NCBI RefSeq assembly: GCF_023715325.1
Contig: NZ_JAMBNX010000011.1
Span: 1-64,000, forward strand
From: Agromyces mediolanus
GTDB lineage: Bacteria > Actinomycetota > Actinomycetes > Actinomycetales > Microbacteriaceae
Direction of reading: 5' to 3'
Length of the DNA stretch: 64,000 nt
Below the pieces are notes generated by a model. The model was not told where the DNA came from. It worked only from the letters and a program-made list of their open reading frames with translations, and did no database searches. Both the position numbers and the translations under genes were made by a program. This document shows positions 1 through 10,391 of the stretch, one piece after another; the first letter of the stretch is position 1, and each line of letters begins with the position of its first letter.

Positions 1-507
1 GACGTCGTCGGCGGGCTGCTGGAAGATCGCCTCGTGCAGCTGCGGGTCGAACGGGTCGCCGACCGCGCCGAAGCGCACCAGCCCGAGCCGCTCGGTGACC
101 TGCCGGAGCTTCGCGGCGATCGTGCCGAAGGCGGTGTCGCCCTCGAGGTCGCCGTGCTTCTCGGCCCGGTCGAGGTCGTCGAGCACGGGCAGCAGCGCGG
201 CCACCGTCTGCCCGACGGCCCGGTCGCGCTCGAGCTCGCGGTTCTGCTCGGTGCGCTTGCGGTAGTTGGCGTACTCGGCGGTCACTCGCTTGAGATCGGC
301 GAGGTGCTCGTCGTTCGGCTCCGCCACCTCGGCCTGCGCCGCGTTCAGGATGTCGTCGACGGTCAGCTCGGCCTCGTCGGCGGATGCCGCGGCGTCGGCC
401 GCGGCATCCGTCTCGCTCGAAGGCTCGCGAACCGCACCGGTCTCGGGGTCGATCTTCCGCTTGTCGCGGATGACCGGCTCTTCGGGGTTCTGGTTCTCGT
501 CGGCCAT
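1..507 (-). CDS. grpE: GrpE nucleotide exchange factor (3' end outside window)
   Basis: GrpE is the dimeric exchange factor that releases ADP from DnaK in the cytoplasm. The frame gives 169 codons from ATG 507 and runs off the left edge, so the C-terminus is missing. An acidic, Ala-rich N-terminal tail is followed by the typical helix with LKRVTAEYANYRKRTEQN, then the conserved FDPQLHEAI segment. The start lies 2 bp after the dnaK TAA stop, so the two are co-transcribed in the order dnaK-grpE, as in other actinobacteria where dnaJ and hspR usually follow; those would lie outside this window. Confidence 0.96.
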   Translation of the reverse strand, partial: MADENQNPEEPVIRDKRKIDPETGAVREPSSETDAAADAAASADEAELTVDDILNAAQAEVAEPNDEHLADLKRVTAEYANYRKRTEQNRELERDRAVGQTVAALLPVLDDLDRAEKHGDLEGDTAFGTIAAKLRQVTERLGLVRFGAVGDPFDPQLHEAIFQQPADDV

Positions 508-509
508 GG

Positions 510-2456
<1,947 letters not shown>

Positions 2457-2534
2457 TCAGCGCGCGGCTCGGCCGTGCTGGCCCGCAGCCGAAGTCTCTG
2501 TCATCTCTGACGGCCATTTCTGGCCCCGTCAAGA

Positions 2535-2555
2535 CTTGAGTCCTAACGGCTCAAG
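2535..2555. promoter_or_regulatory. HAIR operator 1 (HspR site) upstream of dnaK
   Basis: CTTGAGT, 7 nt, GCTCAAG: one mismatch to the actinobacterial HAIR consensus CTTGAGT-N7-ACTCAAG bound by HspR. It lies at the 3' edge of the candidate dnaK -10 box, so binding would occlude RNA polymerase. The hspR gene itself is not in the window. Confidence 0.88.
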
Positions 2556-2582
2556 TGTCGCAAATCGAGATGAACACGTCAA
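2554..2582 (-). promoter_or_regulatory. Candidate dnaK promoter
   Basis: Read on the minus strand: TTGACG (2582-2577), 17 nt, GACACT (2559-2554). The -35 is good and the -10 weak. The -10 overlaps HAIR 1 by 2 bp and the -35 lies between the two HAIR sites, which supports it. The leader would be about 155 nt. Confidence 0.5.
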
Positions 2583-2597
2583 GTCGATTCGGTGAAA

Positions 2598-2618
2598 CTT
2601 GAGTACAGTTGACTCAAC
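2598..2618. promoter_or_regulatory. HAIR operator 2 (HspR site) upstream of dnaK
   Basis: CTTGAGT, 7 nt, ACTCAAC: one mismatch in the last base of the HAIR consensus. Its centre is 63 bp from that of HAIR 1, about six helical turns, so both sites face the same side of the DNA. Confidence 0.86.
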
Positions 2619-2671
2619 TTCGAGAGCCTGCGTGGTATTCCCACGCTTGGAGGAATTCGCGGGCGGTGGGA

Positions 2672-3046
2672 TCAGTGCTCCGACCAGACCCCCAGCTCGT
2701 TGCCGCTCGGGTCGGCGAAGTGCAGCCGGCGGCCACCGGGGAACTCGTACGGACCCTGGACCACGCGGCCCCCGGCCTCGACGATCGCCTCGGCGGCACC
2801 GTCGAGATCGTCGCTGTAGAGGAGCACGAGCGGGCCGCCCGCGGTGACCTCGTCGACCAGGATCAGCCCACCGGCCTCGTCGCCGTCGCGTTCGGCGGCG
2901 GTGCGGATGCCGGCGTACTGCGGACCGTAGGGCGTGAACTCCCACCCGAAGGCGGCAGCGTAGAACGCCTGCGCGGCGGGCAGATCGGTGACCGGGATCT
3001 CGACGTAGTCGATCGTGCGCGGGATGCCGTGGGTGTGTGACGTCAT
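2672..3046 (-). CDS. VOC/glyoxalase-fold protein
   Basis: 124-aa single-domain vicinal-oxygen-chelate protein: IDYVEIPVTDLPAAQAFYAAAFGW opens the first beta-alpha-beta module and the C-terminus GGRRLHFADPSGNELGVWSE closes the second. This subfamily covers glyoxalase-, bleomycin-resistance- and extradiol-type proteins; the substrate cannot be read from sequence. ATG 3046 was chosen because the family motif begins a few residues after it; the upstream in-frame extension is low-complexity Arg/Gly and unlikely to be protein. It ends 54 bp before HAIR 2. A small hairpin (GCGTGG/CCACGC, 2630-2646) may terminate it. Confidence 0.88.
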   Translation of the reverse strand: MTSHTHGIPRTIDYVEIPVTDLPAAQAFYAAAFGWEFTPYGPQYAGIRTAAERDGDEAGGLILVDEVTAGGPLVLLYSDDLDGAAEAIVEAGGRVVQGPYEFPGGRRLHFADPSGNELGVWSEH

Positions 3047-3092
3047 GGGGCGAGTCTTGCGCTCACCCCCGACATGACCGGGCGCCGTCGCA

Positions 3093-3121
3093 TTGACACC
3101 GCGGATGCCCCGGCCTATGGT
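3093..3121 (+). promoter_or_regulatory. Sigma-70-type promoter for the CorA-like gene
   Basis: TTGACA (3093-3098), 17 nt, TATGGT (3116-3121): the best consensus promoter in the window. It sits 315 bp before the corA ATG, implying an unusually long leader. Confidence 0.72.
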
Positions 3122-3435
3122 TGCCGAGGCCCTCGGGCCCACCCCTGGCCCCACGCCGATTCCGGCACCGGGCCGCCCGATCGAAGGCAGGTGATGCGAA
3201 ATGTCCGGTGATAGTAGCCGCGCCACCGCCTCGCCCCTTCGAGTCGGCCTCCCGCGGCACTGACCGTCCTCCTCCCCGAGCTCCGCGCCAGCACGCCGAG
3301 CCTCTGAGGCGGGACGCAGATCCGCCCGAGGCATCCGTCCCTCGCCGGTCCGAGCGGTGGCTCCAGCGCGCCCGCTGCGCGCTGCCCCGCGACGCCGTGG
3401 CGCGGCGCACGATCGACCCAGACGAGGTGAGACGA
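3122..3435 (+). other. Long 5' leader of the CorA-like gene with a possible micro-ORF
   Basis: About 310 nt without a convincing gene between the promoter and the transporter. It contains a 20-residue frame ATG 3201 to TGA 3263 (begins MSGDSSRATA), preceded by AGGCAGGTGATGCGA. A leader peptide or Mg-responsive RNA element is conceivable here (Salmonella corA has a leader ORF), but I see no sequence signature that proves it. Confidence 0.3.
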
Positions 3436-4455
3436 ATGATGACCCTGATCGACAACGGCGTGTACGTGGACGGCCTCCGCACCGCCAGCCCCGAGAACCT
3501 GCTGCAGACGACCGAGGTGATGCGCTCCGGCGGCGGCATGGCCTGGATCGGCCTGTACCGGCCGAGCCCCGAGGAGGTGCGCTCGGTGGCCGAGCAGTTC
3601 GACCTGCATCCCCTCGCCGTGGAGGACGCGCTGACCGGCCACCAGCGCTCCAAGCTCGAGCGCTACGGCGACACCCTCTTCGTCGTGCTGCGCCCGGCGC
3701 GCTACGTCGACGAGCACGAGGAGGTCGAGTTCGGCGAACTGCACGTGTTCGTCGGGCCCGACTTCGTCGTCACGATCCGGCACGCCGAGGCGCCCGACCT
3801 CCGCCGGGTGCGGCGGCGGCTCGAGGCCTCCCCCGAGCTGCTCTCGATGGGCCCCGAGGCGGTGCTCTACGCCGTGCTCGACGAGGTCGTCGACGAGTAC
3901 GGCCCGGTCGTCGCCGGGCTCGAGAACGACATCGACGAGATCGAGGACCAGTTGTTCTCCGGCGTCGAGGGCGTGTCCCGGCGGATCTACGAGCTCGCCC
4001 GCGAGGTGCTCGACTTCCAGCGCGCCGCGCAGCCGCTCGTCGGCATGCTGGAGGGACTCGCCCGCGGATCCGACAAGTACGGGGTCGACCTCGAGCTGCG
4101 CCGTTCCTTGCGCGACGTGCTCGACCACGCCCTGCGGATCGTGGAGCGGGCCGGGGCGTTCCGAGCCATCCTGGACAACGCCCTGCAGGTCGAGGCGACG
4201 CTCGTCGCGCAGCGGCAGAACGAGGAGATGCGCCGGATGACGGAGCTGAACCTCGCCCAGAACGAGGAGATCAAGAAGATCTCCTCCTGGGCGGCGATCC
4301 TCTTCGCGCCGACCCTGATCGGCACCGTGTACGGCATGAACTTCGACGTCATGCCCGAGCTGCAGTGGAGCTTCGGCTACCCCTTCGCCCTGCTGCTCAT
4401 GGTCGGCATGAGCGCCGTGCTGTACGGCGTGTTCAAGCTCCGCCGCTGGCTCTGA
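3436..4455 (+). CDS. CorA-family Mg2+/Co2+ transporter
   Basis: 339-aa pentameric inner-membrane ion channel of the CorA (MIT) family. The soluble domain (about 1-275) contains the typical segment WIGLYRPSPEEVRSVAEQF and a long stalk helix ending RQNEEMRRMTELNLAQNEEI. Two C-terminal TM helices follow; the first ends in the signature GMNFDVMPEL (family G-M-N; YGMNF here) and the second is FALLLMVGMSAVLYGVF. ATG 3436 follows GAGGTGAGACGA; an alternative ATG lies at 3439. It converges on the flavin reductase across a repeat cluster. Confidence 0.95.
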   Translation: MMTLIDNGVYVDGLRTASPENLLQTTEVMRSGGGMAWIGLYRPSPEEVRSVAEQFDLHPLAVEDALTGHQRSKLERYGDTLFVVLRPARYVDEHEEVEFGELHVFVGPDFVVTIRHAEAPDLRRVRRRLEASPELLSMGPEAVLYAVLDEVVDEYGPVVAGLENDIDEIEDQLFSGVEGVSRRIYELAREVLDFQRAAQPLVGMLEGLARGSDKYGVDLELRRSLRDVLDHALRIVERAGAFRAILDNALQVEATLVAQRQNEEMRRMTELNLAQNEEIKKISSWAAILFAPTLIGTVYGMNFDVMPELQWSFGYPFALLLMVGMSAVLYGVFKLRRWL

Positions 4456-4457
4456 CC

Positions 4458-4587
4458 ACTGGTTCGCTGAGCTTGTCGAAGCGAGCTCGTCGAAGCGTGT
4501 CGAAGCGAGCTCCACACGCTTCGACAGGCTCAGCGAACCAGGGCGACAGGCTCAGCGAACCAGGGCGACGAGCTCAGCGAACCAGGG
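4458..4587. repeat. Cluster of TTCGAC/GCTCAG repeats between convergent genes
   Basis: A 25-nt unit at 4459-4483 (CTGGTTCGCTGAGC...TCGAAGCG) is repeated inverted at 4517-4541 (CGCTTCGACAGG...GAACCAG). Truncated direct copies GACAGGCTCAGCGAACCAGG at 4545-4564 and GACGAGCTCAGCGAACCAGG at 4567-4586 follow, and two or three TCGAAGCG stubs lie between the arms. The inverted pair would form a long hairpin and probably terminates both convergent genes. A related unit occurs inside rhaD at 49191-49214. Confidence 0.9.
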
Positions 4588-4596
4588 CATGGAAGG

Positions 4597-6045
4597 TCAG
4601 GCGGCGGGGCGGCCGTAGGCCTCGAGCAGGCGCAGCCAGACCTCGCTCACCGTCGGGTAGGCGGGCACCGCGTGCCAGAGCCGATCGATCGGCACCTCGC
4701 CGACGATCGCGATCGTCGCGGCCTGCAGGAGCTCGGCGACGTCCTGCCCGACGAAGGTGGCACCGACGACCACGCCGCGATCCTCGTCGACGATCATGCG
4801 GGCCGTGCCCCGGTACCCGTCGGCGAGCAGCGAGGCGCCGGCGACCCAGCCCAACTCGTAGTCGAGCACGCGGGTACGCACCCCGGCCTCCTCGGCGGCG
4901 GCCGCCGTGAGCCCGACGGCGGCGACCTCCGGCTCGGAGAAGACCACCTGCGGCACGGCGTGGTGGTCGGCGGTCGCGACGTGCGCGCCCCAGGGGGCCT
5001 CGGATGCCTCGTCGCCGCGCGCCCGCGCCGCGATCGCGTCGCCCGCGGCCCGAGCCTGGTACTTGCCCTGGTGGGTGAGCAGCGCCCGATGGTTCACGTC
5101 GCCGACGGCGTAGAGCCAGTCGTGGCCGGGCACCCGGAGCGTGTCGTCGACGTCGAGCCAGGCGCCCGGTTCGAGGCCGATCGTCTCGAGTCCGAGCTCG
5201 CGCGTGCGCGGCGTACGGCCCGTCGCGACGAGCACCTCGTCGGCGACGACCGTCTCGCCGGTCGACAGCTCGATGCGCACCTCGCCGCCCGAGGCATCCG
5301 CGGCGTCCGCCGCCCCGTCCCGCTCGACCCGCACCGGCGACGCCCCCGTGATGACCCGCGCGCCCTGCGCGGCCAGCCCCTCACCGACGAGCTCGCCCGC
5401 GAAGGGCTCGAACTCGCGCAGCAGCCCGCTGCGGGCGATGACGGTCACCTCGGTGCCGAACGAGGCGTAGGCGGCGGCCATCTCGACGCCGACGACGCCG
5501 CCGCCGATGACCGCGAGCCGCCGCGGCGCCTGCTCGGTGCTCGTGGCCTCCCGGCTCGCCCACGGACGGGCCTCGGCGAGTCCCTCGATGCGCGGGATGA
5601 GCGGATCGGAGCCGGTCGCGACGACCACCGCGACGCGGGCCACGAGCTCGACGGCGGCGCCATCGGGCGTGTCCACGACGACGCGGCGCTCGCCGTCGAG
5701 CCGGCCGTGCCCCCGGACCAGCTGGATGCCGGCACCGTCGAGCCATTCGACCTGGCCGCTGTCGTTCCAGTGCTTCACGACGTCGTCGCGGTGCGCGAAG
5801 AGCGCCTCGACGTCGAGCTGCCCGGTGACGGCCTCGGCCGCACCCGGCACCCGGCGGGCCGCATTGATCGCGGCCCCGGCGCGGAGCAGCGCCTTCGACG
5901 GCATGCACGCCCAGTACGAGCATTCCCCGCCGACGAGCTCGTGCTCGACGATGACGGCGCTGAGCCCGCCCTGAACGGCCCGATCGGCGACGTTCTCGCC
6001 CACCGGCCCGCCGCCGATCACGATGAGGTCGAATTCCTGCTGCAT
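4597..6045 (-). CDS. FAD-dependent pyridine nucleotide-disulfide oxidoreductase
   Basis: 482-aa class I disulfide reductase of the lipoamide dehydrogenase/mercuric reductase-like family, cytoplasmic. FAD-binding GGGPVGEN is at residues 11-18. The redox pair is C42-x4-C47 in GGECSYWACMPSK (family usually GGTC...GCIPSK). The NAD(P) fold is VIGGGVVGVEMA, the second FAD contact VGDVNHRALLTHQGKYQ, and the C-terminal catalytic His-Glu is HAVPAYPTVSE. The Trp-Ala before the second cysteine is characteristic of an uncharacterised actinobacterial subgroup rather than true Lpd, and no dehydrogenase E1/E2 genes are nearby. ATG 6045 was chosen because the FAD motif begins six residues after it. Confidence 0.93.
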   Translation of the reverse strand: MQQEFDLIVIGGGPVGENVADRAVQGGLSAVIVEHELVGGECSYWACMPSKALLRAGAAINAARRVPGAAEAVTGQLDVEALFAHRDDVVKHWNDSGQVEWLDGAGIQLVRGHGRLDGERRVVVDTPDGAAVELVARVAVVVATGSDPLIPRIEGLAEARPWASREATSTEQAPRRLAVIGGGVVGVEMAAAYASFGTEVTVIARSGLLREFEPFAGELVGEGLAAQGARVITGASPVRVERDGAADAADASGGEVRIELSTGETVVADEVLVATGRTPRTRELGLETIGLEPGAWLDVDDTLRVPGHDWLYAVGDVNHRALLTHQGKYQARAAGDAIAARARGDEASEAPWGAHVATADHHAVPQVVFSEPEVAAVGLTAAAAEEAGVRTRVLDYELGWVAGASLLADGYRGTARMIVDEDRGVVVGATFVGQDVAELLQAATIAIVGEVPIDRLWHAVPAYPTVSEVWLRLLEAYGRPAA

Positions 6046-6167
6046 GCTGCTCCCCTCGTCGGCGCCGCCAGGCGCGGCACTCCTCCCATCGTCGTCGCGC
6101 CCGCCTGGGAACACCACCCTCCCCGGCCAGCTGCCCGGCGGACACCGCGGCGGACTACGATGCGCCC

Positions 6168-6773
6168 ATGCCGATGACGCGCACCGCCTCGCCCGATCGC
6201 CGCGTCGTGCACCTCGTCGAGCGGCTCGACGACGCCGCCAGCGCGCACCCGCCGGCTGCGCTGCGCCTCCCGCGGCGGCTCGGCACGCCGGGTCGCATCG
6301 CCTTCGCCGCGGCGAACCTCGTCGCGACCCTGGTGGCCGCGGGCGGCATCGTGCTGCTCTGGCGTGAGGAGACCCCCGGCTGGTGGTTCAGCCTGCTGTT
6401 CACCCTGCTGCTCGGCGCGCTGGCCCTCGCGCTGTGGCTCCTGCTCATCGGCTCGATCGGCGCGGCGCGCGAGGACCGCGAGGCGCAGACGGCCTGGAGC
6501 GCTGTCCGTGAGCGGGCGACCGCGACGGCCGGCCGGATCGCCGCCCGCCGCACCGAGCTCGCCGAGGAGGGCACCCCGACCTCCTTCGAACTCGATGTCG
6601 AGCTCGAAGGAGGCGAACGGGTCACCGCCGAGTGGCGGCTCGAGCGCGCGGCGCAGCGGCTGCTGCAGTCGCAGGTTCCGGGGATCGGCGCGCCGGTGCG
6701 GGTGTGGCGGGCGGCGGGGATGCCGCAGGCGCCTGTCGTCGTCGAGGTCGCCGATCCGAGCGTGGTGGGCTGA
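6168..6773 (+). CDS. Two-TM membrane protein of unknown function
   Basis: 201 aa, not recognised. A basic N-terminal tail is followed by two hydrophobic helices, roughly residues 46-66 (FAAANLVATLVAAGGIVLLW) and 71-97 (WWFSLLFTLLLGALALALWL). A soluble C-terminal domain (about 100-201) contains TSFELDVELEGGERVTAEWRL, reminiscent of a beta-rich domain found C-terminal to TM helices in many actinobacterial proteins. It diverges from the flavin reductase gene (122 bp between starts) and converges on the ABC operon. Confidence 0.75.
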   Translation: MPMTRTASPDRRVVHLVERLDDAASAHPPAALRLPRRLGTPGRIAFAAANLVATLVAAGGIVLLWREETPGWWFSLLFTLLLGALALALWLLLIGSIGAAREDREAQTAWSAVRERATATAGRIAARRTELAEEGTPTSFELDVELEGGERVTAEWRLERAAQRLLQSQVPGIGAPVRVWRAAGMPQAPVVVEVADPSVVG

Positions 6774-6786
6774 GGGCTCGCACCGA

Positions 6787-7620
6787 TCACCCCACCCGGG
6801 TGAGCTCTTCGAGCATGCCAGGTTCGCGCCAGTGCCGGCTCGGGATGCTGTCCCGCAGCCGCCGGGTGTAGTCCTCGGCGGGGGCGTCGAGCACTGCACC
6901 GGTCTCGCCCTGCTCGACGAGCCGGCCGTGGTGCAGGACCACGACATCGTCGGTGAGTTGGCGCACGACCGCGAGGTCGTGCGAGATCAGCAGGTAGGCG
7001 GTGCCGAGCTCGTCGCGGAGCTCGGCGAGCAGGTTCAGGATCTGCGCCTGGATCGAGATGTCGAGCGCGGCGACCGCCTCGTCGAGGATGATCAGCCGCG
7101 GCTCGACGGCGAGCGCCCTCGCGATCGCCACGCGCTGGCGCTGCCCGCCCGAGAGGCCGACCGGGCTCCGGTCGAGCTGGCCTGGCGTGAGTCCCACCAG
7201 GTCGCCGAGCTCGCTGGCGCGCGCCGCGAAATCGCCGCCGCGCGGCGGGTGCAGCCGCAGCACCTCGACGAGGCAGGAGCGCACGGTCTGCCTGGGGTCG
7301 AGGGAGCCGTACGGGTCCTGGTAGACCATCTGCACGAGCTTCGCCCGGCGCAGCCGTTCGGCCCGGGAGCGCGGCTTCGAGCTGAGGTCCTGGCCGTGCA
7401 CCAGCACCCGACCGCTCGTCGGCTGGTCGAGGCCCATGATGATCCGGGCGAGGGTCGACTTGCCGGAGCCGGACTCCCCGACGATGCCGAGGTCGCGGCC
7501 GGCATGCATGGTGAAGGAGACCCCGTCGACGGCGACGGTGCGCCGGCCGCGCCGGCTGAAGACGCGGGTGACGTCCTCGACGACGACGGCAGGCGTCTCG
7601 CCCGGCTGCTCGGCGCTCAT
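6787..7620 (-). CDS. Peptide ABC transporter ATP-binding protein (OppF/DppF-like)
   Basis: 277-aa cytoplasmic ATPase. Walker A GESGSGKST, Q-loop VYQDPYGSLDPRQTV, signature LSGGQRQRVAIA, Walker B LIILDEAVAALD, H-loop LISHDLAVV. It is the last gene of a five-gene transporter operon; its ATG overlaps the stop of the preceding ATPase gene by 4 bp. It powers uptake together with the next gene. Confidence 0.95.
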   Translation of the reverse strand: MSAEQPGETPAVVVEDVTRVFSRRGRRTVAVDGVSFTMHAGRDLGIVGESGSGKSTLARIIMGLDQPTSGRVLVHGQDLSSKPRSRAERLRRAKLVQMVYQDPYGSLDPRQTVRSCLVEVLRLHPPRGGDFAARASELGDLVGLTPGQLDRSPVGLSGGQRQRVAIARALAVEPRLIILDEAVAALDISIQAQILNLLAELRDELGTAYLLISHDLAVVRQLTDDVVVLHHGRLVEQGETGAVLDAPAEDYTRRLRDSIPSRHWREPGMLEELTRVG

Positions 7621-8534
7621 CGCGCTCCTCCTTCTGGCGCGGACGCCTCCGACGCGGATGCCTCGCCGGCGTGCTCGGCGCCGACCGCGGGCGTGCTGAG
7701 GAACGCCTCACGGTCGGCCGCCGTGATCGTGGGCAGCCGGGGCATCCGCTCCTCGATGCTCGGCCGCGAGCGCAACAGGGCCAGGGTGTACGGATGCCTC
7801 GCTCCGCCGTGCAGCTCGTCAGCGGGCAACTGCTCGACGATGCGTCCGCGATACATGACGCAGATGCGGTCGCAGAGCGCGCCGGCGAGCTCGAGGTCGT
7901 GGGTGATGAAGATCGTGCCGAGTCCGCGCTCGCGGGTCGCGACGCGCAGGATCGCCGCGATCTCGGCCTGCCGGGTCACGTCGAGCGCGGTGGTCGCCTC
8001 GTCGGCGAGCATCAGCCGTGGGTCGGTCGAGAGCGCCGCCGCGATCACCGCCCGCTGCAGCATTCCGCCCGAGAGCTGGTGCGGGTACTCGGCGAGACGC
8101 TGCGCGGGCTCGGCGATGCCGACCTCCCCGAGCAGCTGCTCGGCGCGCGCGTAGGCCGCGGCCCGAGGCATCCGCTTCGTCGTGCGCAGCGCCTCGGTGA
8201 CGTACTCGCCGACGGTGGTGACCGGATTCACCGAGGCGCGCGGATCCTGGAACACCATGCCGAGCTCCTCCGCCCGGAACCGGGCGAGCTCGCGCTGGCG
8301 GAAGGCGAGCACGTCGCGCCCGTCGAAGCGGATGCTGCCGCTCACCCGCGCCGAGGCCGGCAGCAACCGGGCGACGGCGTTCACGGCGGTCGACTTGCCC
8401 GACCCGGACTCGCCGATGAAGCCGACGATCTCGCCCGGCGCGACGGTGAAGCTCACGCCGTCGAGGGCGCGCACCCACTCGGTGCCGTCGAAGAGCTCGA
8501 CGGCGAGGTCCTCGACCTCCAGCAGCGCAGTCAT
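7617..8534 (-). CDS. Peptide ABC transporter ATP-binding protein (OppD/DppD-like)
   Basis: 305-aa cytoplasmic ATPase: Walker A GESGSGKST, VFQDPRASVNPV Q-loop, signature LSGGMLQRAVIA, Walker B LMLADEATTALD, H-loop ITHDLELAG. It lacks the four-cysteine C-terminal extension of many OppD proteins. It overlaps both neighbours by 4 bp, so the operon is translationally coupled. Confidence 0.95.
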   Translation of the reverse strand: MTALLEVEDLAVELFDGTEWVRALDGVSFTVAPGEIVGFIGESGSGKSTAVNAVARLLPASARVSGSIRFDGRDVLAFRQRELARFRAEELGMVFQDPRASVNPVTTVGEYVTEALRTTKRMPRAAAYARAEQLLGEVGIAEPAQRLAEYPHQLSGGMLQRAVIAAALSTDPRLMLADEATTALDVTRQAEIAAILRVATRERGLGTIFITHDLELAGALCDRICVMYRGRIVEQLPADELHGGARHPYTLALLRSRPSIEERMPRLPTITAADREAFLSTPAVGAEHAGEASASEASAPEGGAR

Positions 8535-9403
8535 CGACCCTCCCGGTTCAGGCTGACCCGATCGGCGAGCCGGTCGCCGATGAGCGAGACGGCGGCCACG
8601 ACGATCACGATGGCGAGGCCGGCGAAGGTGGCCTCCTCCCAGTACCCCTGCAGCACCCCGCGCTGGCCCTCGGAGATCATGAGGCCCCAGTCGGCATCGG
8701 GCGGCTGCACCCCGAGCCCGAGGAACGACAGCGCCGCGAGATCGACCATGGCGTAGCCGAAGGAGATCGTCGACTGGGCGAGCACGGTCGGCATCACGGC
8801 GGGCAGCAGGTGACGACCCGCGATCCTCGTCCGCGACTGCCCGACGGTGACGAGCGCACTGAGGTACGGCAGCGACATCTCGCCGACCGCGACGCTGCGA
8901 ACGATCCGCGCGATGAAGGGGATGTACGCGATCGCGAGGGCGAGCACCGCGGTCGTGAAGCCCGGGCCGAGCACGGAGACCGCGAGGATCGCGAGCAGCA
9001 GGCCCGGGAACGCGAAGCCGATGTCGAAGATGCGGCTCAGGATGCGGTCGACCCAGCCGCCCGAGATCGCGGCCACGAGCGCCAGCACCGTGCCGACGAC
9101 CGCGGCGACGAGCACTACGACCGCCGGGCCGAGGAGGCTCGTGCGCGCCCCGTAGAGCAGCCGGCTCAGGATGTCCCGGCCGGAGCCGTCCGTGCCGAGC
9201 AGCGCCCAGGGCTCCATCGGGCGGTAGGTGAGGCCGAAGTCGACCTCGTTCGGGTCGTACGGGGCGATCACCGGCGCGAGCAGCGCGGCGAGCACCGCGA
9301 GCCCGACGACGACGGTCGCGACGATGCCGGGGACGCCGAAGCCGCGCGTGCGGCGCTTCGCGCGACGGCGCATCCGCAGCGCCTCGAAGACGACGGTGGT
9401 CAT
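8531..9403 (-). CDS. Peptide ABC transporter permease (OppC/DppC-like)
   Basis: 290-aa permease with about six TM helices. The EAA cytoplasmic loop is TVGQSRTRIAGRHLLPAVMP, and the N-terminal part carries LLGTDGSGRDILSRLLYGAR, diagnostic of OppC/DppC. It overlaps its neighbours by 4 bp. Confidence 0.95.
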   Translation of the reverse strand: MTTVVFEALRMRRRAKRRTRGFGVPGIVATVVVGLAVLAALLAPVIAPYDPNEVDFGLTYRPMEPWALLGTDGSGRDILSRLLYGARTSLLGPAVVVLVAAVVGTVLALVAAISGGWVDRILSRIFDIGFAFPGLLLAILAVSVLGPGFTTAVLALAIAYIPFIARIVRSVAVGEMSLPYLSALVTVGQSRTRIAGRHLLPAVMPTVLAQSTISFGYAMVDLAALSFLGLGVQPPDADWGLMISEGQRGVLQGYWEEATFAGLAIVIVVAAVSLIGDRLADRVSLNREGR

Positions 9404-10350
9404 GCGGCGATCCCCTGACGCTCGCGCACCCGCGGGTCGATGACGACCTGGATGACGTCGACGATGAGCACGACGATGACGACGGCGGTGATGAGCAGCA
9501 GGCAGATCGCCTGCACCACGCCGAAGTCCTTCTTCGCGACGGCCTCGGTCAGGAGCGCGCCGATGCCGTCGAGGGCGAAGGCCCGCTCGACGACGACCGA
9601 TCCGACGATGAGGCTCGTCAGGGTGAGACCCACCACGGTCGCGACGGGCGTGAGCCCGTTGCGGAGGATGTGCCGCCCGATGACCGTGCTGCGCGGGATC
9701 CCGCGTGCGACCGCCGCCTTCACCTGATCGCGGGCCGCCTCCTCGCGGAGCGCCGCCCGCGTCACCCGGATGACATAGGAGCCGGAGGCGAGGGTGAGCG
9801 CGATCACGGGCAGGGTCAGATGGTAGAGCCGGTCGAAGAAGCCGTCACCCGGACCGAACGCCGGGAACCAGCCGAGGCCGACGGCGAACACCGAGATGAG
9901 CGTCGAGGCCGCCACGAAGGAGGGGATCGCGACGCCGATCGAGGTGCCGGCGAGGATCACGTCGCTGAGCGCCCGGCGGGACAGCGCCGCCACGATGCCG
10001 AGCCCGACGCCGATGACCACGATGACCACGAGCGCGTACGCGATGAGCATCGTCGTGGTCGCCAGGCGCGGCCCGAGCAGCGACAGCACGTCGTCGCGGT
10101 ACGTGATGGAGCGGCCGAGGTCGCCCGAGAGCACGTCGCCCAGCCACGCGACCCAGCGCACGAGGAAGGGGTCGTCGAGGTGGTACTGCTCGCGGAGCGC
10201 CGCGATCGCCTCGTCGCTCAGCGTGCGGTTGCCGATCAGGTAGCTGAGCGGATCGCCGGGCGCCAGGTACAGGGCGCCGAAGATCAGGAACGAGGACACG
10301 AGGAGGGTCGCCAGTCCCTCGAGCACACGGATGGCGATGAAGCGGGGCAA
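9400..10350 (-). CDS. Peptide ABC transporter permease (OppB/DppB-like)
   Basis: 316-aa permease of the OppB class: N-terminal TM followed by GDPLSYLIGNRTLSDEAIAA, later AVARGIPRSTVIGRHILRNG as the EAA loop. I place the start at TTG 10350, nine bases after GAGGAGG and just before RFIAIRVLEG; a longer frame would overlap the lipoprotein gene and adds only basic, non-family residues. It overlaps the OppC-like gene by 4 bp. Confidence 0.93.
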   Translation of the reverse strand: MPRFIAIRVLEGLATLLVSSFLIFGALYLAPGDPLSYLIGNRTLSDEAIAALREQYHLDDPFLVRWVAWLGDVLSGDLGRSITYRDDVLSLLGPRLATTTMLIAYALVVIVVIGVGLGIVAALSRRALSDVILAGTSIGVAIPSFVAASTLISVFAVGLGWFPAFGPGDGFFDRLYHLTLPVIALTLASGSYVIRVTRAALREEAARDQVKAAVARGIPRSTVIGRHILRNGLTPVATVVGLTLTSLIVGSVVVERAFALDGIGALLTEAVAKKDFGVVQAICLLLITAVVIVVLIVDVIQVVIDPRVRERQGIAA

Positions 10351-10391
10351 GACGACGACCCTCCTCGGTCGGGTTCGGACGGGGCTCGGCG

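Noticed and set aside
3122..3435. M-box riboswitch before corA
   Set aside because: I could not recognise the conserved M-box core by eye; only the long leader is reported.
3115..4515. 466-codon minus-strand frame opposite corA
   Set aside because: Antisense shadow of a recognisable transporter; low-complexity composition.
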